29,179 bases of DNA from Chara braunii (lineage: Eukaryota > Streptophyta > Charophyceae > Charales > Characeae): contig BFEA01000075.1 in NCBI GenBank assembly GCA_003427395.1, positions 1,838,949 through 1,868,127 of the forward strand, in the 5' to 3' direction. This document shows positions 10,259 through 20,550 of the stretch, one piece after another. Within the stretch, counting starts at the first letter, position 1. Each line of letters begins with the position of its first letter. Below the pieces are notes generated by a model. That model saw only the letters and a program-made list of their open reading frames with translations, made no database searches and was not told where the DNA came from. The position numbers were made by a program, and so were the translations under genes.

Positions 10259-10323
<65 letters not shown>
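10259..10323. repeat. (CT)n microsatellite, about 65 bp
   Basis: Perfect CT dinucleotide array. It creates long Ser-Leu frames on the plus strand that are not genes. Confidence 0.98.
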
Positions 10324-10327
<4 letters not shown>

Positions 10328-10740
10328 CTTCTCTTACGCACGCGCTCCAGCTCTCCCCTTGAGGCAGCCTTGTCCCACGCGATCCCCTTCCCCGCTACGT
10401 AGCTTCGATATCTGCTTGCTCACCCATTGCCAACTCACGCGGCTTTGTCACGGCACCCGCAACTTTGTCACGGCTCCCACGGGTGGCATCATGCTAATCT
10501 TTTGGCGTCCCTATGGAGATGTGTTGCCATGGCGATCTCCTCAACCTCGCATGCTTAGTCGGGATCCAATCGCTGGTGCTGTTGCGCGCGTTTGTAAAGG
10601 GTTCGTTAATCTTCTTGGCGTTCGGGGGTCCAAATGTGGACTACGTGTCTGTCCAGGCGTCGATGATCTGTAGTAAGATGCTGCTTGAAAAATGTGAGGC
10701 CCTCTCTCAGCGTTCTTGAGCTCATGCGCGCACGTGCATG

Positions 10741-11330
10741 TCCGTCGTTTACCCGTGCTTGATTAAATCTCTTCACGTTGGCAATCAGAGCACTGAGCAG
10801 AAATCACATTGCGTCGACATTCGTTGGAACCATCGCGATGCTTGGTTTTAATAAAATAGTCGGATTTCCCTTGTCCACACTCCCATTTATTCCACACTCC
10901 TCAAGTCATTTCACAGAGTCGAACTAAAGTCAAGCTCAACAAGGCTTCTTTCCCCCACGATTCTTTTAAGCCCGTTCCCTTGGCTGTGGTTTCGCAGGAT
11001 GGTGGATAAGGACTCGGAATCTCGTTAATCCACTCACGCGCGTCTCTAATTAGATGACGAGGCATTAGTCTTCTTTTCTAGGCGATTCATCCAAGCTAGT
11101 TCCACCGGCTGCGGTTTCGTGAGGTGGTAGATAGGGTCAACGAGAATTTCGCTAATCCATTAATGTCCGTGACTAATTGGATGATGCGGCATTGGCTAAC
11201 TCATAAGAGTCATAGTGACCCCCGCAGTTTTCCCTCGCTTAGCTGAATCTCTTCACTATGACTTTTAGAGCACTGGGAAGAAATCACATTGCTCTAACAT
11301 TTGTTGGGACCATGGCAATGAGTCTCTCCC
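10741..11330. repeat. Direct repeats about 480 bp apart flanking a tandem pair
   Basis: The segment around 10757-10850 recurs at 11237-11325. Both contain AATCTCTTCAC, AGAGCACTG, GAAGAAATCACATTG or its near form, and ATTCGTTGG or its near form followed by ACCAT. Identity is about 80% by eye. Between them lie two 125-bp tandem units, so the whole looks like a small structured repeat or a decayed element with short direct terminal repeats. Confidence 0.65.
10958..11199. repeat. Two-copy tandem repeat, period 125 bp
   Basis: Units begin CGATTCTTTTAAGC at 10958 and CGATTCATCCAAGC at 11083. They share GCTGTGGTTTCG or its near form, TGGTGGATA or its near form, CGCTAATCCA or its near form, and TCTAATTAGATGA or its near form. 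Divergence is about 25-30%, so this is an old duplication. Confidence 0.75.
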
Positions 11331-11408
11331 TATCTCTCTCTCTGCTTCTCTCGTACGGTCGTGCACACTGTGACCGGTTATTCGTGCATTCCTGGTAGCT
11401 CCTCTAAT

Positions 11409-11646
11409 AACAACCATTTCGTCAAAACGAACATTTTATATTTTTTGAACGAAATTAAAATTGAGTTCTTGGGCCGAAATCTGGTCCAAATTTTTGGCTC
11501 CTGGGGGTCCGGCGTTCCTAGAACGCCAGACTCCCTAGATGTATCTGGTGGCAGCTTGAGATTAGATACACCGGATTTCAGCCCAAAAACTCGATTTTAA
11601 TTTCGTTCAAAAAATATAATATATCCGTTTTGAGGACATGGTTGTT
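11409..11646. mobile_element. Foldback/MITE-like element with 76-bp inverted arms
   Basis: The left arm, 11409-11484, is the reverse complement of the right arm, 11571-11646, with about 9 mismatches in 76 (near 88%). The arms start AACAACCAT and run inward through a T-rich block to GAACGAAATTAAAAT. The 86-bp centre contains two more inverted repeats, GGCGTTC/GAACGCC (11511-11527) and TGTATCT/AGATACA. No transposase is encoded. Size and structure fit a non-autonomous DNA element, but no target-site duplication is evident, so a simple long hairpin locus remains possible. Confidence 0.75.
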
Positions 11647-13266
11647 CAATCGTCAACTGCGCAGCCGCTTAGATTGCCATTGCGCAACTGCTGCCTGTCC
11701 TCACAGCTACCGTGGGATCGCCGCTGGCGTAGCTACCGCTGATCAGAACCAGCAATCCGCCTCCACACGCGCAACAGGTCCTTCCCCACGCGGTAGCTCT
11801 GTAGCAACTCTTTCCCGTGCGACAACTCTCCTGACCAGCATCCTTCACCACTTCACTAACCTCTCCACCATGACCTTTGCTTCACACCCCTGTTGTTGAA
11901 CCACGTCCAATTGACAAAGTTAGAGGCACTTGCAAGAGAGGGAAGACAGACACACCAACTCCACACATATGAATCTGTCCGGGAACTTGAGAAGAATGCA
12001 TTGAACATTGTAAACGACGCCATCGAGATATTGTATTGAGGAAGACGATCCTGTTGGTCGTGCATCATCAATCGAGCTAGTCAAATCCTGTTGATGTAGC
12101 GCATGGTGTGAGGGCTTTGTGCTGGCATGGAGCGGTTGGTCGAATCGTGAGTTGAGGGGGAGGATGACTGCGTGCACGAAAGGCTACGAACACCATATGC
12201 TTTCCCGGAGACGGACACACGAATGTAACTTCGGGTAGAACACGGGCGGGTACATCACCATACTCCGATTTCCAAATCCACCAGTTGGACGCACTTCAAA
12301 GCTACGCTCGTGACTATCGTCCGCTTAATTGGTTCTAACGCCCGATTGGTCGCGTTTGTTCTCATGGGCCTTGATTGTGCGATAGGTTCTAGTAGCTCGA
12401 TTGGGCGTAATCACCCAATTGGTTGGATTTGCTAGCTCCCGTGCGCTTGGATCTCAACCAGGTGCACCTCCAGACTTGCACACGCCCGTGCCTCTGTGAG
12501 CTAGCCAGGGCGCCAGTTCCCACCGTGCGCAGGCCGGAAGTCTGCTTGACATGAGCCCCATTGGGCTTATAAACTTTGCTCCCTCTTCGTTGACAGGCTC
12601 TAGCAGCTCAGTCCCACCGAGATCGGGAGCGTTGTCGAAAGACTTGCAGCGCCTCGGTGCCGTTGCAGAGGCCGGGCCTAGACTCGAGCCTGTTCCGGCC
12701 TCGAAAGGACCCGAGTAGAATCAAGCAGGCTCGGCTGTCGAAAAAAAACTAGGCCTGGTACCATCCCATTTTCGAGCCTAGTTTTACAGCCCAGGTCCAT
12801 ACTTCGCTCCTTTACCATTATCGGGCCTGACCATCGGAGGGCCCAAAATTTTGTCCTTGTCCTAGTTTCTTCTCGCACGACTATTGGGGAGTAAAATTTT
12901 AACCTTTCCTCAACATTATCCCCGAGCGCGTCCCCGAAGGTGGCAACTTCATCGTAAGCTCCTAGATTCCCACTCCTCGGCCGTTCGTCGGTCAGAATAA
13001 ATTTACCACCCGTACGCCCCTCTTAGTAATTTTTTGTGCTTCGATCATACAATAATTTCCCCGTTGTTGTCGACCTTTCCCTTGTCCAAACTCACGCCGC
13101 AACAGTCGGGATACTCTTTGTCTTGCGCGTTAGCTTAAGGCCTGGCGCACATTCCCCCTTCTTTCTTTCGCCTCTCGCTCAATGCCTTCGGTTATTTCTC
13201 TTTTATTGTAATTTTCAAATTCTCTCTGTTTATTGACAAGTTACCCATCTGCAGAAATTCCTTCCG

Positions 13267-13461
13267 CTAAGTTTGTCGAACCCGTTCTCTCAACTCCCCG
13301 ACTTCGACTCCTTCACATTCAACCTTGTCGCCGTCAAATCTCGAGTTAAAATGTGCTCGGTCCGACTTTGAGCTTAAACCTTGGCATGTGTTTTTCTCAA
13401 GGAAGTAAAGGGCGGCGTAAGGCTTGAGCCGCCCGACATTGGTATGGAGGACGACAACCAC
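13267..13461 (-). pseudogene. Post-zinc-knuckle Gag/Pol fragment
   Basis: A minus-strand open frame of 64 codons contains HTNVGRLKPYAALYFLEKN and DGDKVECEGVEVGELRERV. It follows the zinc-knuckle region in the same orientation and precedes the unrelated block. It looks like an acidic linker of the polyprotein; no family motif is certain. Confidence 0.4.
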
Positions 13462-13500
13462 CCTTCCTTGACCAGCGGCATTAGGTGTCGCTAAGGGGAT

Positions 13501-13746
13501 CTAGGAGGCCCTGGCCTGTGCTAATTGAGTTTGGTGTTTCAGAAAATCTTTAACAAGGTGGTCCGACTGATTATAGTTATAGCACCGCATGGGCTGAGTG
13601 GCCATAGCGGCTAGGGCCAACCTGGTCACAACAGTTCCGGAGGTCATAGCCACCTGCCAACTTTTTTGAGCGGCAGCAGCCGCTCTTTGCCTCTGCAGAC
13701 CATGGACGAACTTGGCCAATGGCACAACAACAGTTGCGAGTTGCAC
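13501..13746 (-). pseudogene. Gag zinc-knuckle region with broken CCHC
   Basis: The minus strand encodes an Ala/Gln-rich stretch followed by RCYNYNQSDHLVKDF. The spacing matches C-x2-C-x4-H-x4-C exactly, but the second Cys is Tyr and the last is Phe, so the RNA-binding knuckle could not hold zinc. Each change can be explained by one G-to-A or G-to-T type substitution in a Cys codon. It lies directly downstream of the Gag core. Confidence 0.7.
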
Positions 13747-13834
13747 GACAACTTACTTTATCGTAATTTATTCTGCTGTTGAGTTTCCATTCCCGATGTT
13801 AGAGCGTTTAAAGGTCGAGGAAGAAGAAAGTGCC

Positions 13835-14420
13835 TTACTGTCTGAGCCCTTCCTTCAAGTTCCCTGTCAGTCCTAGCCCGAAACTGTCTACAAGCATTAT
13901 GGTTGTGGCCATGTTACTACGGTGGCGGACTCCCAAAGGGTCGTCGCCTTCAGACTCAGAATCTAAACCCACAATATAATTCTCCTTTCCGTATTTGATG
14001 GCGTATTGAATTAATTCCTGCAGTGTATGTTCAATCGGGTTACACTTCTTACGAATTTTTTTTTGTAACTGAAAGTCAACTAGACCCCGGACGAAGTCCG
14101 TCTGTACAATCTTTTCATCAACTTCGAGGCATTGGCCCAGGTAAGTAAACCTCTCCACGTATCGGGAAGGGTCTCGTGGGGCTGCTGCATATATTCTTTA
14201 ATCCGAGTGTTATGTGATCGAAGCGTTCAAGAAAATTCTTCTGAAAGCTCCGCCAATTGGTATAGAGGTTATGCCCGTACCACTCAAACGCAGTACTGCC
14301 AATCGCCCGAGAATGGGCTCTTTGGGCAACTGTCAGACCATCCCAGAGCTTTCACGGAGGCCAGCCAAGTGCGTGGATCAGTTTCATCTTCAACGAAGAT
14401 GGAGACTTCTTAAGTTGGAA
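13835..14420 (-). pseudogene. Gag capsid-like (retrotransposon gag) domain, frameshifted
   Basis: In three frames on the minus strand the Gag core can be followed. A Trp-rich N-terminal part reads DPRTWLASVKAL (about 14340-14400). Then comes NWRSFQKNFLERFDHITLG (about 14210-14275), then YVERFTYLGQCLEVDEKIVQ and FVRGLVDFQLQKKI (13835-14160). This order and the W..F...F...F spacing are typical of the retrotransposon gag family, which forms the particle that packages element RNA. Two or more frameshifts prevent expression. It begins about 200 bp after the primer-binding site. Confidence 0.8.
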
Positions 14421-14616
14421 GGATAAGGTGCATGGAATTGTTAACTAGGCCTGCATAATTGCCCACCCCGTGCTCTGGTTCCACCATAGCTTGGGGCCGA
14501 CCTCGAGGTAGGCCCCTCGTTGGGTTTTGATTAGCATTGGCCGATCAACGACGCTTAGGCGCCAGTCTTTTGGAACCGCGTCCTTGTCAAGGACACCTCA
14601 GTGCTGAAACGAATCA

Positions 14617-14628
14617 GCTTTGAGACCA
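14617..14628 (-). promoter_or_regulatory. Primer-binding site, initiator Met tRNA type
   Basis: The minus strand reads TGGTCTCAAAGC directly at the inner edge of the right LTR. The plant initiator-Met-tRNA primer site is TGGTATCAGAGC, so 10 of 12 bases match. Its place next to the upstream LTR on the minus strand confirms the element's orientation and its LTR edge. Confidence 0.75.
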
Positions 14629-16975
14629 AACTCGCACCCCGCGCGACGTTTCGTAGAGAGGGACGCCAATCAGAGTAATTGGGGGTGTGGTCGGGGATTT
14701 TAGGCGGGGGTTGAATCACACAGAAAAAACGGGGGATTCTTGCTTCACTCTGATGTTGTTCTAGAATTAGGGCCGACAAAGATGGCTCAAACAGAAAAAC
14801 ATTGTCAAGAAAATTTGAAAGGCAAGTCGGGCCGATGTGCGAGGTATAAACAAAATTCTGCTCCGCCATAGGCTTGGGGGCAAGGTGCGACTCCGCAGTC
14901 CGCCGCGAAAAGAGATGTCCACATGAAACAGAAAAGGGAAGACGCAGAATCTACCGCTTCTCTCGTGCCAGGTTCACACCAACTTTGTTGTAAGGATCGA
15001 GGAGATACGGGGCGTCTAGGCCTCCAAGTCGGATTCATCAATTTCGGAAGGTCGGCCAGGAGCCTCGTCTTCCGATCCAGCTGAGGCTGGGGGAACCTAG
15101 GTTTGGAAGCTCGTCGGTAGGGCTCCCACAATGCGTGAGAGTTGTGGGAACTGAGCCGAACCCTCGCACCCGAACACCAGCCTCTGCCAGGAACACGAGT
15201 CTCCCTGTCGACACCAGCGGCAGTTAAATTGGGGCTTACATGTGGCGTGGGCAGCCGACCAAGGAAGCATTGTCAAGTCGGTGTAAGGCAAGACCAAGGA
15301 CTGGAAAGAAAAACAATTGACCAGAATAAACCCGTGTCCTCCTATGTGACAAGCCTTAGACGGGTTATACATATGAACCCGGCCGGTCCGCCACAACGTG
15401 CTTCGCACATCCGCATCGCAGTACACACTTCCTCGTCTGCGATCGGGAAGGGCGGAAGCGTGTTATGGTGGATCGATGAGAAAGTTGAGCACGAGCAATC
15501 ATCCATGCTCACATTAGCGTAGTGAATCTCGACTCCATTCAAATCTCAACGGGCCTTACCTCAGTCCCTCCAACTTGTAAAAAATGCAAGTTCAGGGACA
15601 CAACGTTGTTAGTTACAAAATCGTCACTAGGACAAGACGACTATGGCCGGGCAGTAAAGAGATTGGGCGGGTCGTCGGAACACCCACGCCTGATCTCTCT
15701 GGTTACCGACGGTTAGCCCAAATGGATGAGGGACAAACTGACACATGGCACTTGTGCACGAGAGGAGAGAGAGGGAAAAGTTGGGACGATCCCCCGCGCT
15801 TTCTCGCAGCGCAGGGATCGGCTAGGGTCGGTTAATGAGGGGACGGTTAATGAGGGGAAATAAACACACTCATCATGACTCATGCATATAGGCAGACGTT
15901 GGATACCCCAATACTCCCCAAGGGCGCGCCCAAGTGCGCCTTAGACCCGCAACATCATTTCACATCCATGCACTCCTATATCTTGGACAACGAAGCATTG
16001 AGTCTCCATAAACCCTCGTCGCCAACATCATGCTTGCGACTGAGTATCCACACTCAGTCTACTGCACAGTGCACACACAACTCTTGGACAAAGTAGCAAT
16101 GGAGAAAAAAGTGAGTCCCTCGCTATTCAAAAGTCCAGCAGTGTTGGCGCAGCCAGCAACAAGCCGAACATCAGCCAACCGTAGCCACAAGGCCCTGCCA
16201 CTGGCTACGTTCTATCTCCACCACCGCTCAGTCCCTCCGGCTGCTTTACCCCAAGTCTACCGCTTATCCCACCTTACATTGTCACTCTGCCCTCGCTTGG
16301 GCATGTCGAGCCTAGAATTGCAGCTCAGATAAAAAAGGAGAGGAAGGGGCTGCGAGAATTTACAGTGCGGAGGGCGGTGGGGTGCCAGTGTGTGGTGCGG
16401 GAAGCAAGGGGTGTAGATGAGCAGGACAGATGAAAGGAGGAGGTATCGGAAGGGGCAACGAAGGCGGAACAATCGACAATTTCCTTCAATGGGAGTGGTC
16501 GTTCAAGCTGCGCGCGTAAGTCCCGCTTTCGTGGCATCAATCCGGTCATCCCAAATAACGACCAATAAATCACACCGAAAAGTAAGGGGAGGATCGGGTG
16601 CAGAGTTGGGGGAAGACTAAGGGAATTGCAAGGAGGGGCACTCAGCAAGAAGGGAAGATGGGACGCATATGCAGAGCGGAAAGCGAGTTAACACGGCATG
16701 CAAGAATTCAAAAATGGCCATGTGCACTCTAGCACACAAAAAAATTGAATGCCGACAACCGAAATTCCTAATTGTTTCTTGAATTCCTCTGCACGGTCGA
16801 TAACTGTCTGTGAGAACTAATTTGAAAGAGGACAGGACCAATTCTGAAAGATGCATGCATTTAATCATCAAGAGTGGAAAATGGACCCCACTTTCCTAGA
16901 TCAGCTAAGCGCTTACTTCAGGTTGTACTCCGAAGGGTAGGTGAAGCCACGAAGTGTAGATTCCGGCTTATCACA
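14629..16975 (-). repeat. Right LTR (5' LTR of the minus-strand element)
   Basis: Collinear with 2935-5356. On the minus strand it starts TGTGATAAGCC and ends GGTGCGAGTT, just before the primer-binding site. It has its own short tandem GGTTAATGAGGGGA pair at about 15830-15858. The divergence between LTRs indicates an old insertion. Confidence 0.9.
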
Positions 16976-17510
16976 GGCGCGGAAGGCTCTCCAAGTTTTT
17001 TCAGACCCGATGCGGAAGGCTCTGCACGTGTTTTTGGACCTTTGGAGGGTTGGGTTGGGTTGGGGCCTTCTTGCTGGAGGAGTCTTCTGTCTCCCNTTAT
17101 GGACTATGGAATGCATATTTATGCATATGTATATGTGAAATTTTGCCGCTTGGGCGGCAGACGGGTGTGTGGGCACTTGGTGATGAACCACACAAACGAT
17201 GCCAACCTTGCATTTTCTACTATCTTGCCTATCTACATGTATTTTGTTTTATGGATGGTTTATGATGATTTGTGGAGGGAGTGAGAGAGAGAATCTGGGT
17301 TTCCTTCTAAACACATGCACACACACACACACACTCACACACACACACACATGCACATGGCCATCCCCTGCAATTGTCAATGGTTTGACGTGAACAGTCA
17401 GCTAGGATTGCAGGGTTGGTGTGGGTAGAGTTGTCAACTTTTCTAGGGTATCATTAACTTTGGACAAGGTGGTGAGTCCTTAGCCATCAGTCTAATGCAT
17501 CCTGGGCAGA
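16976..17510. other. Right flank: one ambiguous base and a (CA)n run
   Basis: GCGGAAGGCTCT occurs twice just outside the LTR (about 16978 and 17010). Base 17096 is N, a sequencing or assembly ambiguity. An imperfect (CA)n array lies at 17311-17351, interrupted by TG and TC. No gene is recognised. Confidence 0.7.
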
Positions 17511-17560
17511 CAGCTGTGGTTCAATTCTCTGATGAGTTGGTGAAAGTCCAACTAACCTTC
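17506..17560 (+). ncRNA. Degenerate hammerhead copy 3
   Basis: CTGATGA is intact at 17529-17535. Helix II is perfect: GTTGG (17536-17540) with CCAAC (17548-17552) and the loop TGAAAGT. Relative to copy 1, both strands of one helix II pair have changed (C-G to T-A), a compensatory change. The GAAA box reads TAAC, and helix I and helix III are weak, so cleavage is unlikely. Upstream GTGGTTCAATTCT resembles a tRNA-type B box. Confidence 0.6.
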
Positions 17561-18396
17561 ACCTGTGAACTTACGTTTAGTGAATAACACACACACATGC
17601 ACATGCAATAGAAGATTGTAAGGTGGCACTGTTCAAATTCTTAATCTAATCATCTGGGTGGAAAAGGGGTTGTTCTGATAAAATACCAAACACCCCTCCC
17701 CTGCCCCACACACACATGCATTTGGCCCTTAAACCACCAGAACATCTGAGACTGTTTTTCCTGGTGCGGACTTCTACCACATGCCAATAAAAAACAAACC
17801 GGTGCAGGTGTGTTTTGACTTTTTTTTTTTGCTGGCACCACCAGCCATTTGGTTCTGGTAGGCCAAGCCCCAAAAATGTGGCGTGTCAAGGCTGGGATGG
17901 AGCGAAGTGCTTGGGAAAGGCGCTGGTGGTTCAATTGTTCGGAACGCTGGTGTTCACAATGGTGTGTACTTCTAGGGCAAGTGCATGCTTAACTAAGCCA
18001 GTCTAGATGGATGTGCGGGCACTGGCCGTTCAACCAGGCAGCTGTGTAGAACCTTGCATTTTCTTGTTGCATTCTTATACGTTCAGGGAATGGAATGGGG
18101 TTTTCTTTGGTGTTCCTTGAAAGCACACAAACAGACAATAAGGACACTGTCCAAAAAGTCACCACACATATAGGAAAGGGAATCTAAGGAAAGAGGATAA
18201 GAGAAAAACAACCGGCTTATCACAAGGCATATAATTGAACAATTTGCAAGTTGCATCTAGAACCTGGCAGCTTGTTGGGGAGAGTTGGACAAAAAGGCAA
18301 AGTAATTATGAAGCCACTAGTAAGTTAGTAGTAACCTTCAAGAGGCCCAGTCTTAGGGCCGCCAGTAGGGGGCTCAGCAGTGTCCAGCCTGAGGCA
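17561..18396. other. Unassigned stretch
   Basis: Short CA-rich runs occur near 17588-17610 and 17705-17716, and a T10 run near 17819. GGTGGTTCAATTGTTC at about 17926 echoes the sequence before hammerhead copy 3. No gene or RNA is supported. Confidence 0.5.
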
Positions 18397-18474
18397 AGTA
18401 TTCTGTTCAATGTTGCAGGCTACCCTGTCCAGGGAAGTATTGTGTTCAAGGTTGCAGGCTACTCTGTGAGTGAT
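18397..18474. repeat. Two-copy 39-bp tandem repeat (13 codons)
   Basis: Units at 18397-18435 and 18436-18474 both begin AGTATT and contain GTTGCAGGCTAC. The period is a multiple of three. In the plus frame open from 18235 to 18555 it reads SILFNVAGYPVQG then SIVFKVAGYSVSD. The protein is otherwise unrecognised, so coding status is uncertain. Confidence 0.8.
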
Positions 18475-19132
18475 TCTGTGAATTGCAATCCTGGATTCGC
18501 TTGGGGTAGGGCCTGCTCACTAATGGTTAAAGCCCCACTTTCAGCTCCTGGGTAACAGATATCCTGCTGAAATCAGGGTTTGGTGGTCGTTTTTACATTT
18601 CTTTTGAAAAAACGTTTGCCTGTTTTCGTGTTCAGGGCAAGGGTTTTGTGTACCAAATTTGGTGTCTTTTCGATGATTGGAAATAAGTTCAAATAACTGT
18701 TTTTAAAACTGCTGGAATTACTGAAACTTCTGAATGTTGAGGGTGAGTGTAGAGCTTCTTCGCGATTGCTTCACATTTGGATATAAAGCAGCATGGGACC
18801 CCATTCTGTCCCCCCTTCACTCCATGTGTGCAAGAGGGGTCAAGGAAGAGTCCCCAGCTGCATCTGAAGGTGCCGTAAAGGATCTTCACACCAGGAGGGT
18901 TTGGGTGGAAGGGACTGGATCATAGCCTATTCTGCCCGTCTGATACCAAGTCGCTGGAGAGCCAGTCCTTTTTTCCCATATCCGACCTTCTCCTCCAATA
19001 TACGTCTTTTGGCTCATCATTAGTCAGGGCACCGTAGAAATTACGGCATTGACTCTCATTTTTTTTTGCACGCTCGGCCACACGACTCTGTGATATGCTT
19101 AAGAGTGAGGTCAATCTTCTGAATAGGCAATT
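18475..19132. other. Unassigned stretch
   Basis: Only short overlapping frames on both strands, none recognised. No repeats, RNA genes or regulatory motifs stand out. Confidence 0.5.
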
Positions 19133-19705
19133 CACCTCGTCATGTCTGTGGTGTCTCCTTCTCGTTGCTCCTCATCTTCTCGATCTGAGTGTCCTGGTAG
19201 AACGGGTAGAATGGGGTAACGCTGCTGTTCTACCACGTTCTACCCCCCTCTACCCCCTGTTCTACCGTGTTCTACGGTATAACAGGGTCTGCCTACGCTT
19301 TCCGGTTACACGCGCCGTGCGCGCGGGGTTGCCTTTGCTCGGCACGGCACCCTCAGGGGCCAGGTAGAAAAAAACGGAGAAAAAAAGAAATTGGCACCCA
19401 TACCACCCCTCCCCCACGTCACCTCGTGATGTCTGTGGTGTCTCCTTCTCGTTGCTCATCTCCTCGATCTGAGTGTCCAGGTAGAATGGGTAGAATGGGG
19501 TAAAGCTGCTGTTCTAGCCCGTTCTACCCCTCTCTACCCCCTATTCTGTCGTGTTCTACGGTATAACAGGGTCTGCCTGCGCTTTCCGGTTACACGCGCC
19601 GTGCACGCGGGGTTGCCTTTGCTCGGCACGACACCCCCAGGGGCCAGGTAGAAAAAAACGGAGAAAAAAAAGAAATTGGCCCCCATACCACCTCTCCCCC
19701 CCAAA
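19133..19705. repeat. Two-copy 287-bp tandem duplication
   Basis: Copies at 19133-19419 and 19420-19705 are about 90% identical. Each contains GTAGAA runs followed by TTCTAC runs that can fold back; in the first copy, GGTAGAAC at 19197-19204 pairs with GTTCTACC at 19227-19234. Each also holds a conserved GC-rich block (TTTCCGGTTACACGCGCCGTG) and ends in an A/G-rich then C-rich tail. Frames are shared between copies, but the differences I translated change amino acids as often as not, so coding constraint is not apparent. Confidence 0.88.
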
Positions 19706-19815
19706 AAAAGAAAATCTAATCCATGACTCACGCCCCCTCCATTCCCCTGCAAACTACACCTCCCAGGCTCCCCACTCAAGAACCCCCCCGGATCCCCACC
19801 AGGTCACACAACCCC

Positions 19816-19968
<153 letters not shown>

Positions 19969-20172
19969 CCTAAGTGAATGCGGGCCTGAATATCCATGTG
20001 AGGCCTCTTATCGACATTTTTCCATATGTGGGGCATCAGACAGTCGCAGCACACCAGTTGGTTACAAAGCAACGCGAGCCTTTCCTGGCTCTATCCGGAA
20101 GCAACAGCTGAGCTGCACTGTTTAGCCCGGGGACCTGGTTGGTTGTGCCCTGGGCACACACATTGGGAGGCC

Positions 20173-20327
20173 GACACATCGCGCAGTGGCGGCGAGCGAA
20201 TGAGAAAGCATCAGTCATCACACAAACTCGACGAGCCAATGAGAATGCGACACATCGTGCAGTGGCGGCGAGCAAATGAGAAAGCATCATTGTCATCACA
20301 CAACGTCGACGAGCCAATGAGAATGCG
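20173..20327. repeat. Two-copy tandem repeat, period 76 bp
   Basis: Units at 20173 and 20249 share GACACATCG, GCAGTGGCGGCGAGC, AATGAGAAAGCATCA and GACGAGCCAATGAGAATGCG. Identity is about 90% with a 3-bp indel. Confidence 0.88.
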
Positions 20328-20462
20328 GCAAACACTTGGACCCTGGACGGCTGCCTGGATGGCTGCCTGGACATGCCCAACTATAAGGGGCCCAGGCCCA
20401 TAACAGCACAAGTGGGCCAGACAAGGGGGCCCAACTGGAAGCTACTGGAAACTTCCCCAGCC

Positions 20463-20497
20463 GGGCAGCACTTTCCATAAAGGAAAGTGGCCTGCCC
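20463..20497. other. Strong hairpin
   Basis: GGGCAG (20463-20468) pairs with CTGCCC (20492-20497), and ACTTTCC (20470-20476) pairs with GGAAAGT (20482-20488), around a 5-nt loop with a small internal bulge. No T-run follows, so this is not terminator-like. Confidence 0.8.
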
Positions 20498-20522
20498 AGG
20501 CAGCGGTATTCTTGCCCAGTCA

Positions 20523-20550
20523 GGCATAGCGGCCACGCTGCTGCTATGCC
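20523..20550. other. Second perfect hairpin, 26 bp further on
   Basis: GGCATAGC (20523-20530) pairs perfectly with GCTATGCC (20543-20550) around a 12-nt GC-rich loop. Its closeness to the hairpin at 20463-20497 suggests a structured element; function unknown. Confidence 0.75.

Larger units (their letters stand above)
9517..13266. other. About 3.7-kb unrelated block inside the LTR element
   Basis: Gag ends near 13.3 kb and protease-related sequence resumes near 9.5 kb on the minus strand; these parts are contiguous in ordinary Gypsy elements. The interval has no LTR-element coding motif. It carries a (CT)n tract, tandem duplications at 10.7-11.3 kb and a foldback element at 11.4 kb. From about 11650 to 13266, and from 9517 to 10258, I see only short frames and no recognised feature. 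It is probably one or more nested insertions; edges are approximate. Confidence 0.5.
2935..16975 (-). mobile_element. Decayed Ty3/Gypsy-type LTR retrotransposon, about 14 kb
   Basis: Two direct repeats of about 2.35 kb flank an internal region. On the minus strand, this reads primer-binding site, Gag, zinc knuckle, protease, linker, reverse transcriptase and RNase H, in the order expected for Ty3/Gypsy and Copia alike. Gypsy is favoured by RNase H directly following the reverse transcriptase with no integrase before it, and by the motif style. All domains carry stops or frameshifts. No integrase is visible between RNase H (ending about 5849) and the downstream LTR (5356), and no polypurine tract is evident next to that LTR. 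About 3.7 kb of unrelated DNA separates Gag from protease. No clear 5-bp target-site duplication is visible: flanks are CAGCG or GCGTG on the left, depending on the boundary chosen, and GGCGC on the right. Confidence 0.9.

Noticed and set aside
19262-19779. Conserved peptide frames in the 287-bp repeat as a duplicated gene
   Set aside because: Differences between copies change amino acids on both strands without a synonymous bias.
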